Shown here: positions 1 through 8,636 of the stretch, piece by piece
How the letters are laid out: each line of letters begins with the position of its first letter
How positions within the stretch are numbered: the stretch's first letter is position 1
Source: Stieleria tagensis
Lineage (GTDB): Bacteria; Planctomycetota; Planctomycetia; Pirellulales; Pirellulaceae
DNA length: 53,351 nucleotides
Reading direction: 5' to 3'
NCBI RefSeq assembly: GCF_024129865.1
Contig: NZ_JAMYFE010000082.1
Span: 1 to 53,351 of the forward strand
Notes under the pieces: generated by a model
The model's database searches: none
Seen by the model: the letters and a program-made list of their open reading frames with translations, nothing else
What the model was told of the DNA's origin: nothing
Made by a program: the position numbers and the translations under genes

Positions 1-346
1 AAAAGCACTGTCATGGTCGAACTTTGTTTTGCTCGCGTTTGCGAGATGCGCGCGGACGCTTAGCGGCATTACCTCACGGTAACTTTTTTGCGACTCAAAG
101 TCCAATGGCTTATCGGCTGCGGAGGCACGTCTCTGTCAGCATGGATGGTTCATTCTCGCCACCCTGGTAGATATCCGAAGCTTAGAAGCCTCACACTGTC
201 TCATCCGGCGTTTGAACCGCTGACAGAGCATCACGCTTTTTCCACGGGCTTGTTGACGGCAGCTCCGAAAAGCCGCGTCTGCCCTCGGGGAAGGATCGAT
301 GTTGTCAGTGTGCCGCTTGCGCAGCGTTGACAAGCCAATGCGGGCC
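1..346. other. Non-coding flank downstream of the IS110 transposase gene
   Basis: No convincing gene is present. A short open frame on the plus strand (88-330) has no ribosome binding site and no recognisable domain, and its composition is like untranslated DNA. The stretch lies just past the stop codon of the minus-strand IS110 transposase, so part of it probably belongs to the element's 3' end. The outer boundary of the element cannot be placed, because IS110 elements lack clear inverted repeats and the window gives no empty site for comparison. Confidence 0.5.
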
Positions 347-1912
347 CTAAGCTTCGGACGTCTTTGATTCTATCTCAGTTTCTTGTCGCACTCCAAGTCG
401 AACAAGTAGCGGAATCAACAAGTCTCCAATCGAGGTTGTCCCGCGACGTTTCATGCGGGCCAACTCCGCGAGCGGTTTTGCTTCGCCAGAATAAACTGCC
501 GTGGGAAGCCGCTTGAATGCTTCGTTCATGTCGGCGACGGTTATGTCCAATGGTGTTCGATGTGTGCGATGGAATTCATGCAACTTGAACAGGAGATAGT
601 CGCGGTCAATCCCTTTACCACGCCAGACCTGCCTTCCACTGACGATCTGAAATACCATTCGGTTGGCACGGTTTGCCATTCGGCAGTTTCGGTCTTGCGT
701 CGAGATCTTTCTCCTAGACCAAACGGCGGACAATCCGCGATAGTAGGGATGGCACTTGATCAAGTTTTTTGCCAGCAGAATGCAGGCGGCGCGCAGACGC
801 CGATTACAACTCTTGGCGACAGAATCAGACCGATCCACTTCGTCACTTTGGTAGCGTGAAGGGTACAAACCGGCGCGACCATTGATCGCCGTTGCCGATG
901 CGTAGTGCTCGATGGGGCCTGCCTCACCGGCGTACTCGGCCGCCGAAACAACATTAATGCCCTTGACCGACAACAGTAAGATATACGGCGTTTTAGCGAG
1001 AAAATGAGCAGACTTGCGTTCCGTCTGGATGATCTGATCGGAGAGTACCTCGCGTAGTTGAAGCAACAGTTTCCACTGCTGGGTCAGCAAGTTCGCGAGC
1101 GGATCGGGCTCGGCTGCTTGGAGACTCCATGCAACGATCTTATCAAGAGTGCGTTCTTGAAATCGAATCTTGTTCCTTCGGAGGTGCTTTGCCAATCCAG
1201 CCTGCTTAGCCTTTTTGATCGATTCGGCGGATGAAAAATGTTTTGCGATTGGCAACGCGACAGAATGATGAAACAACTTGTCGTCTTCCCAAAGGTCAGC
1301 GTATCCTGGCATTGCTTGATGTAGGAGAACTCTGATCTGCACATTGAGTCTCGCGCGTTGCTTGACAAGATTGCGGCGGAACCGGGAGAGTCTCTGCAGT
1401 GATCGGTAGGTCTCGTTGATCGGCAAGACGGAAAGACCATACCCGTTGATTGCAGCGTGAAAAATCGCTTCCAGATCATTATCATCGGTCTTACTGTCGG
1501 GATGGAGTGTTTCACGATAGTGAGATGACGCGAATGGATGAATGATTCGTGTGTCGTATCCCGCTTCCCGGAAGGCACGCTGAACAGGCTTGTGATACAC
1601 ACCGGTCATCTCCACGGCGACAATCGAGTCGACGAGCCCCTCTGCTTGGCATGCGGAGTCAACTTGCTGCACCATCGCGTCGAGCGTTCCACGATGGTGC
1701 TCAACATCCGCCGGTTCGATGATGACCCTACCGAAAAAGTCACAAAGCATCCATTTTGAACGCCGCTTTGCGCAGTCGACCGAGATGACTCCAAAGTGCG
1801 TCGGTCCGGCATTCTCGACTCGCTCCTGAATGATGCCATTGGGCTTACCGATGTACCGGCGTTTAGACGAACTTTTTGTTCTTTTTCGTGTAGACTTGGC
1901 TTTGGTGACCAT
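347..1912 (-). CDS. IS110-family transposase (DEDD recombinase)
   Basis: This 521-residue protein is a bridge-RNA-type IS110 recombinase. The N-terminal DEDD RuvC-like domain shows Asp46 (in VISVDCAK), Glu101 (in VAVEMTG) and the pair Asp143/Asp146 (in KTDDNDLE). The C-terminal Transposase_20 region carries the KGINVVSAAEYAGE segment and a candidate catalytic serine at about residue 356 (YPSRYQSDE). A strong ribosome binding site (AAGGAGA) lies seven bases before the ATG, which fixes the start. At 521 residues it is longer than most IS110 transposases, with a basic N-terminal extension of about 35 residues and a C-terminal tail of about 120 residues. The reading frame is intact, so the element may still be active. 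Confidence 0.93.
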   Translation of the reverse strand: MVTKAKSTRKRTKSSSKRRYIGKPNGIIQERVENAGPTHFGVISVDCAKRRSKWMLCDFFGRVIIEPADVEHHRGTLDAMVQQVDSACQAEGLVDSIVAVEMTGVYHKPVQRAFREAGYDTRIIHPFASSHYRETLHPDSKTDDNDLEAIFHAAINGYGLSVLPINETYRSLQRLSRFRRNLVKQRARLNVQIRVLLHQAMPGYADLWEDDKLFHHSVALPIAKHFSSAESIKKAKQAGLAKHLRRNKIRFQERTLDKIVAWSLQAAEPDPLANLLTQQWKLLLQLREVLSDQIIQTERKSAHFLAKTPYILLLSVKGINVVSAAEYAGEAGPIEHYASATAINGRAGLYPSRYQSDEVDRSDSVAKSCNRRLRAACILLAKNLIKCHPYYRGLSAVWSRRKISTQDRNCRMANRANRMVFQIVSGRQVWRGKGIDRDYLLFKLHEFHRTHRTPLDITVADMNEAFKRLPTAVYSGEAKPLAELARMKRRGTTSIGDLLIPLLVRLGVRQETEIESKTSEA

Positions 1913-2270
1913 CTGAATGTCTCCTTGATTGGAAGTGGGTTAAGTTCTTCCAGTTGAGCATTTGGATGGTCCCTTCTGTTGGTTTTATTGAACCTGGGGG
2001 ACATACCAGGGGAAAGGGGTTTTATTGGTCAGTGTCGCGCCCCTTCGTGTGCGTTCCGCATTGGGGTGGCTGTGATCACGCACTGCTGGGCTTCGCTTCC
2101 CAAAAGAAACCATTCGCCATACGGTCCCAGCCTCTGACGGACCGAGGTCGCCAGAGATGATCTGGTTGCGGTCACTGGGAAATGTTTTGCAAAAATCGAC
2201 AAAAGGTTGGTCATAAATCAAGTTGCTCGGATAAGTAACAACGTGAGGCATTCCTTTTGTGGAGAGATGA
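1913..2270 (-). other. Long 5' non-coding region of the IS110 element, candidate bridge-RNA locus
   Basis: About 350 bases separate the transposase start from the next gene on the other strand, and no gene is supported here. IS110-group elements encode a structured bridge RNA in the non-coding end upstream of the transposase, so this is where it would be expected. A small hairpin is visible (CCTGG at about 1994, CCAGG at about 2006), and G-rich and C-rich tracts could pair. The RNA ends and guide loops cannot be assigned by eye. The last bases (GGAGAGATGA, 2261-2270) are the ribosome binding site of the downstream sigma factor. Confidence 0.4.
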
Positions 2271-2792
2271 GTGGACGAGACAGTTCGACAGGCGGCACGA
2301 CATTGGACACTGGCCCAGCCAGCAGTCTCGGCTTTCATCGCCTCGGTGGTCCGTGATTTCCGCGACCGAGACGACGTACTACAAAACGTAGCTGTCGCCG
2401 TCATCGAGTCTTTTGATTCCTACGATAGAAATTCGCCATTCATTCCGTGGGCGATCGGAATCGCCCGGCGGCAGGTGGGTCTGTATTTGCGGCGTCGAGG
2501 CCGAGATCCGCTGGTGTTCGATGACGATGCGGTCGCTTGCCTTGCTGTCGCATTCAATGAACAGGCACAAGTTCGATCGACGGCGTTCGACTTCCTGCAA
2601 GACTGCCTGGGGTCGCTGGATGGTCGTGCCAAGAATTTGATTGGACTGCGGTATCGAGAAGACTTGAAACCGGCCGCGATTGCTTCCCAAACTGACATGA
2701 ATCCCAACTCGGTTGCGAAAGCGTTGCAGCGAATTCGAGATCAACTCCGACAGTGCATCGAACGCAAAGCACTGGAGGCGAATGTCTCGTGA
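2271..2792 (+). CDS. ECF-type RNA polymerase sigma factor
   Basis: This 173-residue protein has the two-domain layout of an ECF sigma factor. Region 2 spans roughly residues 12-80, with the core-binding stretch containing RDRDDVLQNVAVAV and FIPWAIGIARRQV. Region 4 spans roughly 110-165 and includes an LIGLRYREDLKPAAIA segment and an SVAKALQRIRDQL recognition helix. It most resembles the Rhodopirellula/Verrucomicrobium subfamily. The start is a GTG directly behind GGAGAGATGA. The next gene starts at a GTG that overlaps this gene's stop codon, so the two are probably translationally coupled. It presumably directs transcription in response to release from that partner. The target promoter is unknown. 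Confidence 0.92.
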   Translation: MDETVRQAARHWTLAQPAVSAFIASVVRDFRDRDDVLQNVAVAVIESFDSYDRNSPFIPWAIGIARRQVGLYLRRRGRDPLVFDDDAVACLAVAFNEQAQVRSTAFDFLQDCLGSLDGRAKNLIGLRYREDLKPAAIASQTDMNPNSVAKALQRIRDQLRQCIERKALEANVS

Positions 2793-3781
2793 ATCCTGAC
2801 GATCAAGCACTGATTCACGGACACCTCGACGGCACTCTCACACGTGAGCAGCAAACACAGTTCAACGAGTGGATCAAAGCAGATCCAACGAACGCCCGGC
2901 AATTTGCTTCTTACATGATGCTGCATGACCGTTTACGCAGCGAATTCGTCGCATCCGAAAATAGCGAGTTGCACGCGGTGCTACCCGGCAAACCACAATC
3001 AAACCGGTGGAACCGACGTTCGTTCGCCTTGGTGTGCACCGCCTGTGCTGTGCTGCTGACCGTTTCGCTCCTGTTGCAATCCGTCGATGCACCTTTGGCT
3101 TCTGCCGCGATGATTGAGTTGAATCGAATCATCAAGGCAAATGATCTGCCAGGGGATCGTTCGTTCGTGATCTCAGTCCTGAACGTAGTGATCCCGCCAA
3201 AGCATCAAGACCCGAATTCGCCTGAACGGCGCAGACCGCCCAAGCCATCGCTGGACGGAGCGGTACTCGATGTTCGCGGGTCGGACCAGTTCGTGCTCAA
3301 ACGCAACACCTCACCAGGTGAATTCTTCGTCACCGGCAGAAACGAAACGACAAGTTGGGCCGTGCGACCGGACGGTCCGGTTCGATATAGCGATGATCTG
3401 ACTCGATTTGCTCGAGACCTTCCTGGCCACGAAGACGGGTTGCCAATCAACAATCTGCACGACGGACTCGAAGCGTTGCGCACCGCTTATCACGTTGAAT
3501 TGTTGCCACGCAAAAATCCCGATCCAACAACCGATCGAGACGGTGAAACCTACCGACGCATGGTCGCCGTCAAGAAACCGGGCTTCCGTGGCGCAAGCCG
3601 AGTGCAGATTCGTTACGCCGAATCGAGCGGCAAGATTCATGAAATGCGGTTTGAAAAAATGTCATACGGCCCCGAGCAAATCACGTTGACGATGACCGCG
3701 ACACATGAGCAGACGCTTCCCAACAACCATTTCGACCATTCAGCCCATCACGGCCCCGAGCGGGTCGTGGATTTTGAGTAA
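2789..3781 (+). CDS. Anti-sigma-factor-like single-pass membrane protein
   Basis: A roughly 330-residue protein starting with GTG at 2789, which overlaps the TGA of the sigma factor gene in the sequence GTGA. GGAGG at 2774-2778 gives good spacing. A longer reading from GTG at 2753 is possible but lacks this signal. The N-terminal 45 residues (HGHLDGTLTREQQTQFNEW, then MMLHDRLRSEF) match the cytoplasmic part of planctomycete FecR-like anti-sigma proteins. A membrane helix follows at about 70-92 (FALVCTACAVLLTVSLLLQ). The remaining 230 residues are predicted to be extracytoplasmic and I do not recognise a domain in them. Its likely role is to hold the coupled sigma factor at the membrane until a signal arrives. 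This is inferred from gene order and topology. Confidence 0.78.
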   Translation: MNPDDQALIHGHLDGTLTREQQTQFNEWIKADPTNARQFASYMMLHDRLRSEFVASENSELHAVLPGKPQSNRWNRRSFALVCTACAVLLTVSLLLQSVDAPLASAAMIELNRIIKANDLPGDRSFVISVLNVVIPPKHQDPNSPERRRPPKPSLDGAVLDVRGSDQFVLKRNTSPGEFFVTGRNETTSWAVRPDGPVRYSDDLTRFARDLPGHEDGLPINNLHDGLEALRTAYHVELLPRKNPDPTTDRDGETYRRMVAVKKPGFRGASRVQIRYAESSGKIHEMRFEKMSYGPEQITLTMTATHEQTLPNNHFDHSAHHGPERVVDFE

Positions 3782-3787
3782 AGACCG

Positions 3788-4519
3788 ATGAAACGTTTTC
3801 TTTGGATTGTGATCGGTGTCGCCGTATGCCTGAGCACGACGCATATCGCATTGCAGGTGTGGGCGCAGTCGCCGAACGACCGGCAGCCACGCATGAATCG
3901 AGTCGGCAAACCAAAAATCAGCGACACAGTCAAAGCGAATGTGTATGCCGACAACTGGTTTACGTTGTACATCAATGGCGAGCATGTCGCGGTCGATTCG
4001 ATCAAGTTCATGCCGCACAACGTGGTCAGCGTTGATATTCTGCCTGCATATCCGATGACGATCGCCGTGATGGCAAAAGACAACGCCAATTCGCAAACCG
4101 GCATGGAATACGCCAACACCAATATTGGCGACGCCGGATTCATCTTGAAGTTTGGCGACGGCACGGTGACCGATGCGACTTGGAAAGCCAAATCATTTTC
4201 GCACGGCCCGATCAATCGTGACACCAAGAATCCGAAAGTGAGAAACCTGGCGATCCCCGAAAACTGGAACGCGATCGATTTCGACGACAAGACCTGGGGC
4301 CATGCGAAGGAATATTCGCATCAGCAGGTTGGCCCAAAAGAACCCTTCTTTCAGCATGATTTCAGCGGCGCGCGTTTCATTTGGACCGATGACATCGAAC
4401 TCGACAACACGGTCATCTTCCGCCATTTCGTCGCCGCCCCGCCCGATGGCGTGTCTCGACCCGACTTCTCCAACCTGAACAACATTGTCCCGAATTCTCC
4501 GACACGATGGCCACAATGA
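3788..4519 (+). CDS. Exported protein with beta-sandwich (galactose-binding-like) character
   Basis: This 243-residue protein has an N-terminal signal peptide (MKRFLWIVIGVAVCLSTTHI, cleavage probably after VWA-Q). The mature part contains NWFTLYINGEHVA, a short motif typical of jelly-roll domains that position a ligand loop, and an acidic, aromatic second half (WNAIDFDDKTWGHAKEY) of the kind seen in galactose-binding-like folds. It begins six bases after the anti-sigma gene and its last 13 bases overlap the YHYH gene, so it belongs to the same operon. I know of no assigned function. Its position suggests it works outside the cytoplasm with the YHYH protein. Confidence 0.7.
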   Translation: MKRFLWIVIGVAVCLSTTHIALQVWAQSPNDRQPRMNRVGKPKISDTVKANVYADNWFTLYINGEHVAVDSIKFMPHNVVSVDILPAYPMTIAVMAKDNANSQTGMEYANTNIGDAGFILKFGDGTVTDATWKAKSFSHGPINRDTKNPKVRNLAIPENWNAIDFDDKTWGHAKEYSHQQVGPKEPFFQHDFSGARFIWTDDIELDNTVIFRHFVAAPPDGVSRPDFSNLNNIVPNSPTRWPQ

Positions 4520-5856
4520 TGAAACCAAGAAACACGCATAGGATCAACCAAGCTCCATGCCGCTGCATACTTGCAATCGCGATGATGTTGGCGATGCCCA
4601 GCATACTCTTGGCTCACGATGGCCCGCACCAGGGCGATGCAGAAACGGACAATGAATCAAGGACTTGGACCGTTGGTGACTCCGGTGCTCACTTGCATGG
4701 CACGTTTGTCGCCACGTTCGGTGATCAGGTCCAACTTCGCAGCGATGACAACCGTTTGATCACGCTCAAGATGGATCGGTTGAACGCCGCAGACCGAGCC
4801 TGGGTCACAAACCGTTTAGGAGCAATCAAGACCCTCAACCAACCGCGTCAACTGCGCCTGGTGATACAGAACACGCCTAACAACAACGCACTTCACTCGA
4901 AGGGTGGAGCCAAGCTCGTGCCATCGATCCGCGAACACTTCCAGCCATTTTCAGACTCGTTGAAACTGCGTTGGGACGATGACTACTTGTATGTCGGTTC
5001 CAGCGGAATGCCCGACCACCTGATGATGATCGGCATCCGTTCCTGGCAACAACAGGTTCCGATTCCTCAACAGTACTTCGGTCAGAACGCCTGGCGAATT
5101 CCATTGAACCCGGTTCCGGCGAAGCAGCCGATGTCAACGAGGAACGATTTCCTGCGCGGAGCGATCGCACTTGCCGTCAACGGCGTCCCCATCTTCAACC
5201 CGCTGAACAACCGAGGCGACGATGCCCTGCTGTTCGGTGAACTAGATCAGTACGGAGGTCACTGCGGGCGGGCGGACGATTATCACTACCACATCGCTCC
5301 TGTTCATCTCGAGAAAACAACGGGCAAGGGGCAACCAATTGCGTACGCCTTGGACGGCTATCCGATTTTCGGATACCAAGACGAAACGTCGAATGATTTC
5401 GCCCCGCTCGATTCGCTCGGTGGCCACAAAGATGCAAGCGGCAAATACCACTATCACGCGACCAAGACCTACCCTTATCTCAACGGTGGGTTCTACGGCG
5501 AAGTGACAAAGCGAGGTGGTCAGGTCGATCCGCAACCGCGAGCCGAACCGATCCGGCCAGATTTGCGTCCAATGCGCGACGCAACGATCACCGACTTTAC
5601 GCAGCCGACACCGGGAAGTTATCGCCTAGTCTACGAAGTGGGCGGCAAGCAAGGCTCCGTTTCCTACACACTCGCCGACGACGGTTCAGCTGAGTTCACG
5701 TTCGTCGGCACCAACGGCCGCGAAACTTCCCAGAAGTACCCACCGCGTAATCGCCAACGCGACGGACCACCGCCGCGCAATGATGGCCCGCAAGAACGTG
5801 CCCCACGACGGCCGCCCCCACCACCGCGTGACGGGCCGGAAGCAGGCAACAGGTGA
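4507..5856 (+). CDS. YHYH-domain protein with N-terminal SHD1-like domain
   Basis: A 449-residue exported protein with a signal peptide (residues 1-36, ending SILLAHD). An SHD1-like segment follows at about 53-101 (RTWTVGDSG, then VQLRSDDNRLITLKMDRL, ending in a DRAWV helix). The YHYH domain occupies about 120-345. It contains the name-giving YHYH at 259-262 in HCGRADDYHYHIAP, YALDGYPIFGY at about 280-290, and a second KYHYHATK at 313-320. The C-terminal 50 residues are Pro- and Arg-rich and probably disordered. YHYH proteins are secreted, and their His-rich motifs suggest metal binding, although their biochemical role is not settled. The gene overlaps the preceding one by 13 bases, so it is likely the last gene of the sigma-factor operon. 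Confidence 0.88.
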   Translation: MATMMKPRNTHRINQAPCRCILAIAMMLAMPSILLAHDGPHQGDAETDNESRTWTVGDSGAHLHGTFVATFGDQVQLRSDDNRLITLKMDRLNAADRAWVTNRLGAIKTLNQPRQLRLVIQNTPNNNALHSKGGAKLVPSIREHFQPFSDSLKLRWDDDYLYVGSSGMPDHLMMIGIRSWQQQVPIPQQYFGQNAWRIPLNPVPAKQPMSTRNDFLRGAIALAVNGVPIFNPLNNRGDDALLFGELDQYGGHCGRADDYHYHIAPVHLEKTTGKGQPIAYALDGYPIFGYQDETSNDFAPLDSLGGHKDASGKYHYHATKTYPYLNGGFYGEVTKRGGQVDPQPRAEPIRPDLRPMRDATITDFTQPTPGSYRLVYEVGGKQGSVSYTLADDGSAEFTFVGTNGRETSQKYPPRNRQRDGPPPRNDGPQERAPRRPPPPPRDGPEAGNR

Positions 5857-6117
5857 ATCGTTGACCCGCCGGTCATGCTTGACGCGAAATCACCGGGGAC
5901 AGACCTCAACGAAATCACCGGGGACAGACCTCAAACGCGAAATCACCGGGGACAGACCTCAAACGCGTGGGGTTTGACGCGGGATGCGATAGGGGCTCTA
6001 CTGGGGGTCTGTCGACTGAGGTTGCAGGGTAAGCGCCTTTTCTGTGGGCTGGGTCGCGGACGCAAGAGCTCCGCTCTCGGCAAATGCCCGAAATGGGTTT
6101 TGCAGGAGAAGTGCGCT
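5857..6117 (+). repeat. Three direct copies of a RAYT-associated repeat
   Basis: Between the YHYH gene and the RAYT transposase lie three copies of GGGGACAGACCTCAA at 5895-5909, 5920-5934 and 5948-5962. Each is preceded by a conserved GAAATCACC, and the periods are 25 and 28 bases. The same core recurs at 8693-8707 and, inverted, at 8837-8851. Its proximity to a Y1 transposase gene suggests a REP-like element mobilised by that enzyme. The remainder (5966-6117) is an untranslated leader ending in the ribosome binding site of the transposase gene (AGGAGA at 6104-6109). Confidence 0.8.
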
Positions 6118-7233
6118 ATGGCCAGACTCTCTCGCGGTGAAGTGATCGATCCCAGTGAAGTTTCGATCGTGCACGTCATCAATCGCACCGTCCGTCGCTG
6201 TTTCTTGTTCGGCGATGATCCCATCAGCGGCAAGAACTTTGACCACCGCAAGGTCTGGATCGAAGAACTGCTCGAGCACTTTTCGGCCTGCTTTGGCATC
6301 GATCTGCTGTGCTTTGCGATCCTGTCGAACCACTACCACCTGATCCTCCGCTCGCGGCCGGATGTTGTCGCGAGTTGGGATGACAGCGAAGTCGCACGCC
6401 GCTGGCTATTGATCTGTCCCCTGCGCAAGGTTGATGGCAAGCCCGCAGTGCCGACCGAGCCCGAATTGAATTCGATTCGCAACTGCCCGGTGAAATTGGC
6501 AGAGGCGCGGCAGCGGCTGAGCAACATCTCTTGGTGGATGCGGTTGCTGAACCAACGCATCGCACAACGGGCGAACCGCCAAGAAGAGGAGATGGGTCGA
6601 TTCTGGCAGGATCGCTTTCGCGCGATCCGAATCATTGATGAAGAATCTCTGATGGCGTGCGCGGCTTATGTGGATTTGAATCCGATTCGCGCCGGACTGG
6701 CCGAAACCATCGAAGCCAGCGATCACACCTCGGTGCAACGTCGCATCGAAACGCGCCAGCAACTCGCGGCAGCCTCGCAGGACACAAGCGTTGAAACCAA
6801 TTCAACAGTTTCCCAATCCGACTCAGCGCTTCCGACCCTCACTCCCGAGCAACGGCGGGACAGATTCCTTGCTCAGCTCACAATTGACGAAGCCAAAGAT
6901 CCAACCGGTCCGGTCGCTAGTCAAACGTCATTTCGCTGTAGCGACAAAGGATTTTTGTCGATCAGCACCGATGCCTACTTCGAACTACTCGATTGGACAG
7001 CACGCCAGCTCCGCCCCGACAAACCCGGATCGACTCCGGCGGACGCACCACCGGTGTTGAAGCGGTTGGGGTTGGGGAAACCGGCCTGGCTAGCGCTGGT
7101 CGCCAGTTTTGAAGAGCTGTTCTGTCATCTGGCCGGCCGCTGCGATCGAATTGACGCCGAGCGAAGTTATCGCACCGGACGTCGATTTCGAGTTCGCCCC
7201 AGCGCCCGCAAGTTGCTGACGTCAGCTGCATAG
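6118..7233 (+). CDS. REP-associated tyrosine transposase (RAYT, Y1_Tnp)
   Basis: Starting at ATG 6118, behind an AGGAGA ribosome binding site, this gene encodes about 371 residues. An upstream extension of the frame runs through the repeat array and is unlikely to be translated. The HUH nuclease motif is NHYHLILR (His72 and His74), and the candidate nucleophile is Tyr184 in AAYVDLNPIRAGL, a hallmark of RAYT proteins. A WWMRLLNQRIAQRANRQEEE segment precedes the GRFWQDRFRAI motif. The C-terminal 140 residues (about 230-371) are an accessory region with no domain I recognise. RAYTs cut and move short palindromic repeats, and the repeats around this gene are plausible substrates. The frame is intact. 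Confidence 0.9.
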   Translation: MARLSRGEVIDPSEVSIVHVINRTVRRCFLFGDDPISGKNFDHRKVWIEELLEHFSACFGIDLLCFAILSNHYHLILRSRPDVVASWDDSEVARRWLLICPLRKVDGKPAVPTEPELNSIRNCPVKLAEARQRLSNISWWMRLLNQRIAQRANRQEEEMGRFWQDRFRAIRIIDEESLMACAAYVDLNPIRAGLAETIEASDHTSVQRRIETRQQLAAASQDTSVETNSTVSQSDSALPTLTPEQRRDRFLAQLTIDEAKDPTGPVASQTSFRCSDKGFLSISTDAYFELLDWTARQLRPDKPGSTPADAPPVLKRLGLGKPAWLALVASFEELFCHLAGRCDRIDAERSYRTGRRFRVRPSARKLLTSAA

Positions 7234-7655
7234 AACGTCGCGACATTCTTTCGGCGGAAAACTCAGCCCACTAAGCCGAGCTAACGCGGGTACCGGTACG
7301 CGCCGCGGGTGCGCAGTGCTCGAATTTGCGGGACCATCTCGCCTTCAATCAGGTAAGACGTCCCAGAGATCGCGTCTGTCGTCCTGGATTCTCCGAGCGG
7401 GGAACGACAACTGCTCGCCAATGGGCCCTGTCCCCAGTTGAACACTGTCCCCAGTTGAACAAATGGGCTCTGTCCCGGGTCGTGAACAAGAACCGGATTG
7501 CCGATACGCTTGGCAGCGAAATCTCACTTTCCGAACTAGGCCTGCAGTTGCTACAAGTGGATAGGCCGTCGTTTGTTGACGCGGCATTCGAACCGCCCCT
7601 TCTCAGAAACACGATTGACTTGGGAGCTCCAGCGATTGCCAACCGTCACTCAATC
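7234..7655 (+). repeat. Intergenic region with a tandem CTGTCCCC repeat
   Basis: This 420-base stretch separates the RAYT gene from the DUF1207 gene. It holds two adjacent copies of CTGTCCCCAGTTGAACA (7428-7444 and 7445-7461) and a partial third copy (CTCTGTCCCGGG, from about 7469). These share the GGGGACAG core with the repeats upstream of the RAYT gene, in reverse orientation. The reading frame of the downstream gene is open through this region, but the repeats and the lack of domain content argue against translation here. The DUF1207 promoter should lie in the last 150 bases. Confidence 0.6.
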
Positions 7656-8636
7656 ATGCTGGTCACCGTGTTGCTGTTTTCCATAGCCGACTTCGGCGGT
7701 TCAGGCGCAGGTGACTGCCAGGGGCAGGACCAGGCGTTGTATTCAGCGGGCGGTCTCGATCCATACGCTTTCCCTTCGGAATACGGCCCGTCATCAACAA
7801 TCCCGTCAACTGCCACCTACACTGCAACTGATCCCACGGTTAAGTCCGCCTCGCACACCTTCAGTTCGGCATCGAGTCAGCGTTGGTGTGTCGACCTGTT
7901 GCCTGAGGGGTTGATTTATCGCCCCTACTTGGCTGGGCCCAAAGAGCCGCGAACGGGGATTCAGTTTGCCAATGTGGATGACGACTGGCAGTTTGATTCG
8001 TCGATTGGTGGACAGTGGGGTTTACTGCGAATCGGGAACCAGGACCCGGCGTTCCCGCTCGGCTGGCAATTGGACATCGAAGGTGCAGCTCAATTCCGCC
8101 ACGACAGTTTTGCATCACAAGACATTTTGACGACCGATATCCGATTTGGCTTGCCGTTGACGTACAGCCGCAACAATCACAAAACCAAATTGTCGGTTTA
8201 CTTTTTGCGTTCCGATCCGAGTCGCGAATTCTGGGACACGATCGGTGCAATTAGCGACGACGAATTTTTCGAACGCAAGGCAATCGTGCTTGGACACTCG
8301 ATCTACCTGTCCGAAAAATTCCGGATCTACGGTGAAGGAGGCTATGCGTTTTCTTCTCAAGTCAGTGACAAATGGGAGTTCCAGTTTGGTGCCGAGTGTG
8401 CACCGGTGCTCCAAACTGGGATTTTAGGTGCCCCGTTTTTGGCGGCTAACGCATTGCTACGCGAAGAAGTCGACTTTGGCGGGATCTTTACTCTGCAAGC
8501 CGGCTGGGCTTGGCGAAAGCGTGCTGGCCGACTGATGCGGATCGGGCTTCAATACGCCAATGGCAAAAGCAATCATTTCGCCATTCAAGATTGGCATGAA
8601 CAACAGGTCGGATTTGGGATCTGGTTCGATCCTTAA
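7656..8636 (+). CDS. DUF1207 family protein, probable outer-membrane-associated
   Basis: The recognisable part runs from about residue 80 to the end and fits DUF1207: LLPEGLIYRPYLAGPKEPR, a GGQWGLLRIG segment, WQLDIEGAAQFR, RFGLPLTYS, and a terminal QVGFGIWFDP. The alternating hydrophobic and aromatic pattern with many Gly and Tyr residues suggests a beta-barrel or beta-rich envelope protein. The best start is ATG 7656, which gives about 326 residues opening with MLVTVLLFSIADFGGSGAG, a short signal-peptide-like segment. No clear ribosome binding site is seen, so the exact start is uncertain. The biochemical role of the family is unknown. Confidence 0.8.
   Translation: MLVTVLLFSIADFGGSGAGDCQGQDQALYSAGGLDPYAFPSEYGPSSTIPSTATYTATDPTVKSASHTFSSASSQRWCVDLLPEGLIYRPYLAGPKEPRTGIQFANVDDDWQFDSSIGGQWGLLRIGNQDPAFPLGWQLDIEGAAQFRHDSFASQDILTTDIRFGLPLTYSRNNHKTKLSVYFLRSDPSREFWDTIGAISDDEFFERKAIVLGHSIYLSEKFRIYGEGGYAFSSQVSDKWEFQFGAECAPVLQTGILGAPFLAANALLREEVDFGGIFTLQAGWAWRKRAGRLMRIGLQYANGKSNHFAIQDWHEQQVGFGIWFDP

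Noticed and set aside
88-330. 80-residue open frame on the plus strand
   Set aside because: No ribosome binding site, no domain, and it lies in the flank of an insertion element.
1084-2404. Minus-strand frames overlapping the transposase and sigma factor genes (1084-1602, 1606-2004, 1985-2404)
   Set aside because: They are shadows of the transposase in another frame or cross its non-coding end, with no coding signals.
5875-6117. Extension of the RAYT frame through the GGGGACAGACCTCAA repeats
   Set aside because: The repeats encode a repetitive peptide and the ATG at 6118 has a good ribosome binding site next to the conserved N-terminus.
7326-7655. Longer N-terminus for the DUF1207 protein
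   Set aside because: The segment includes the CTGTCCCC tandem repeat and has no domain. A signal-like start is at 7656.
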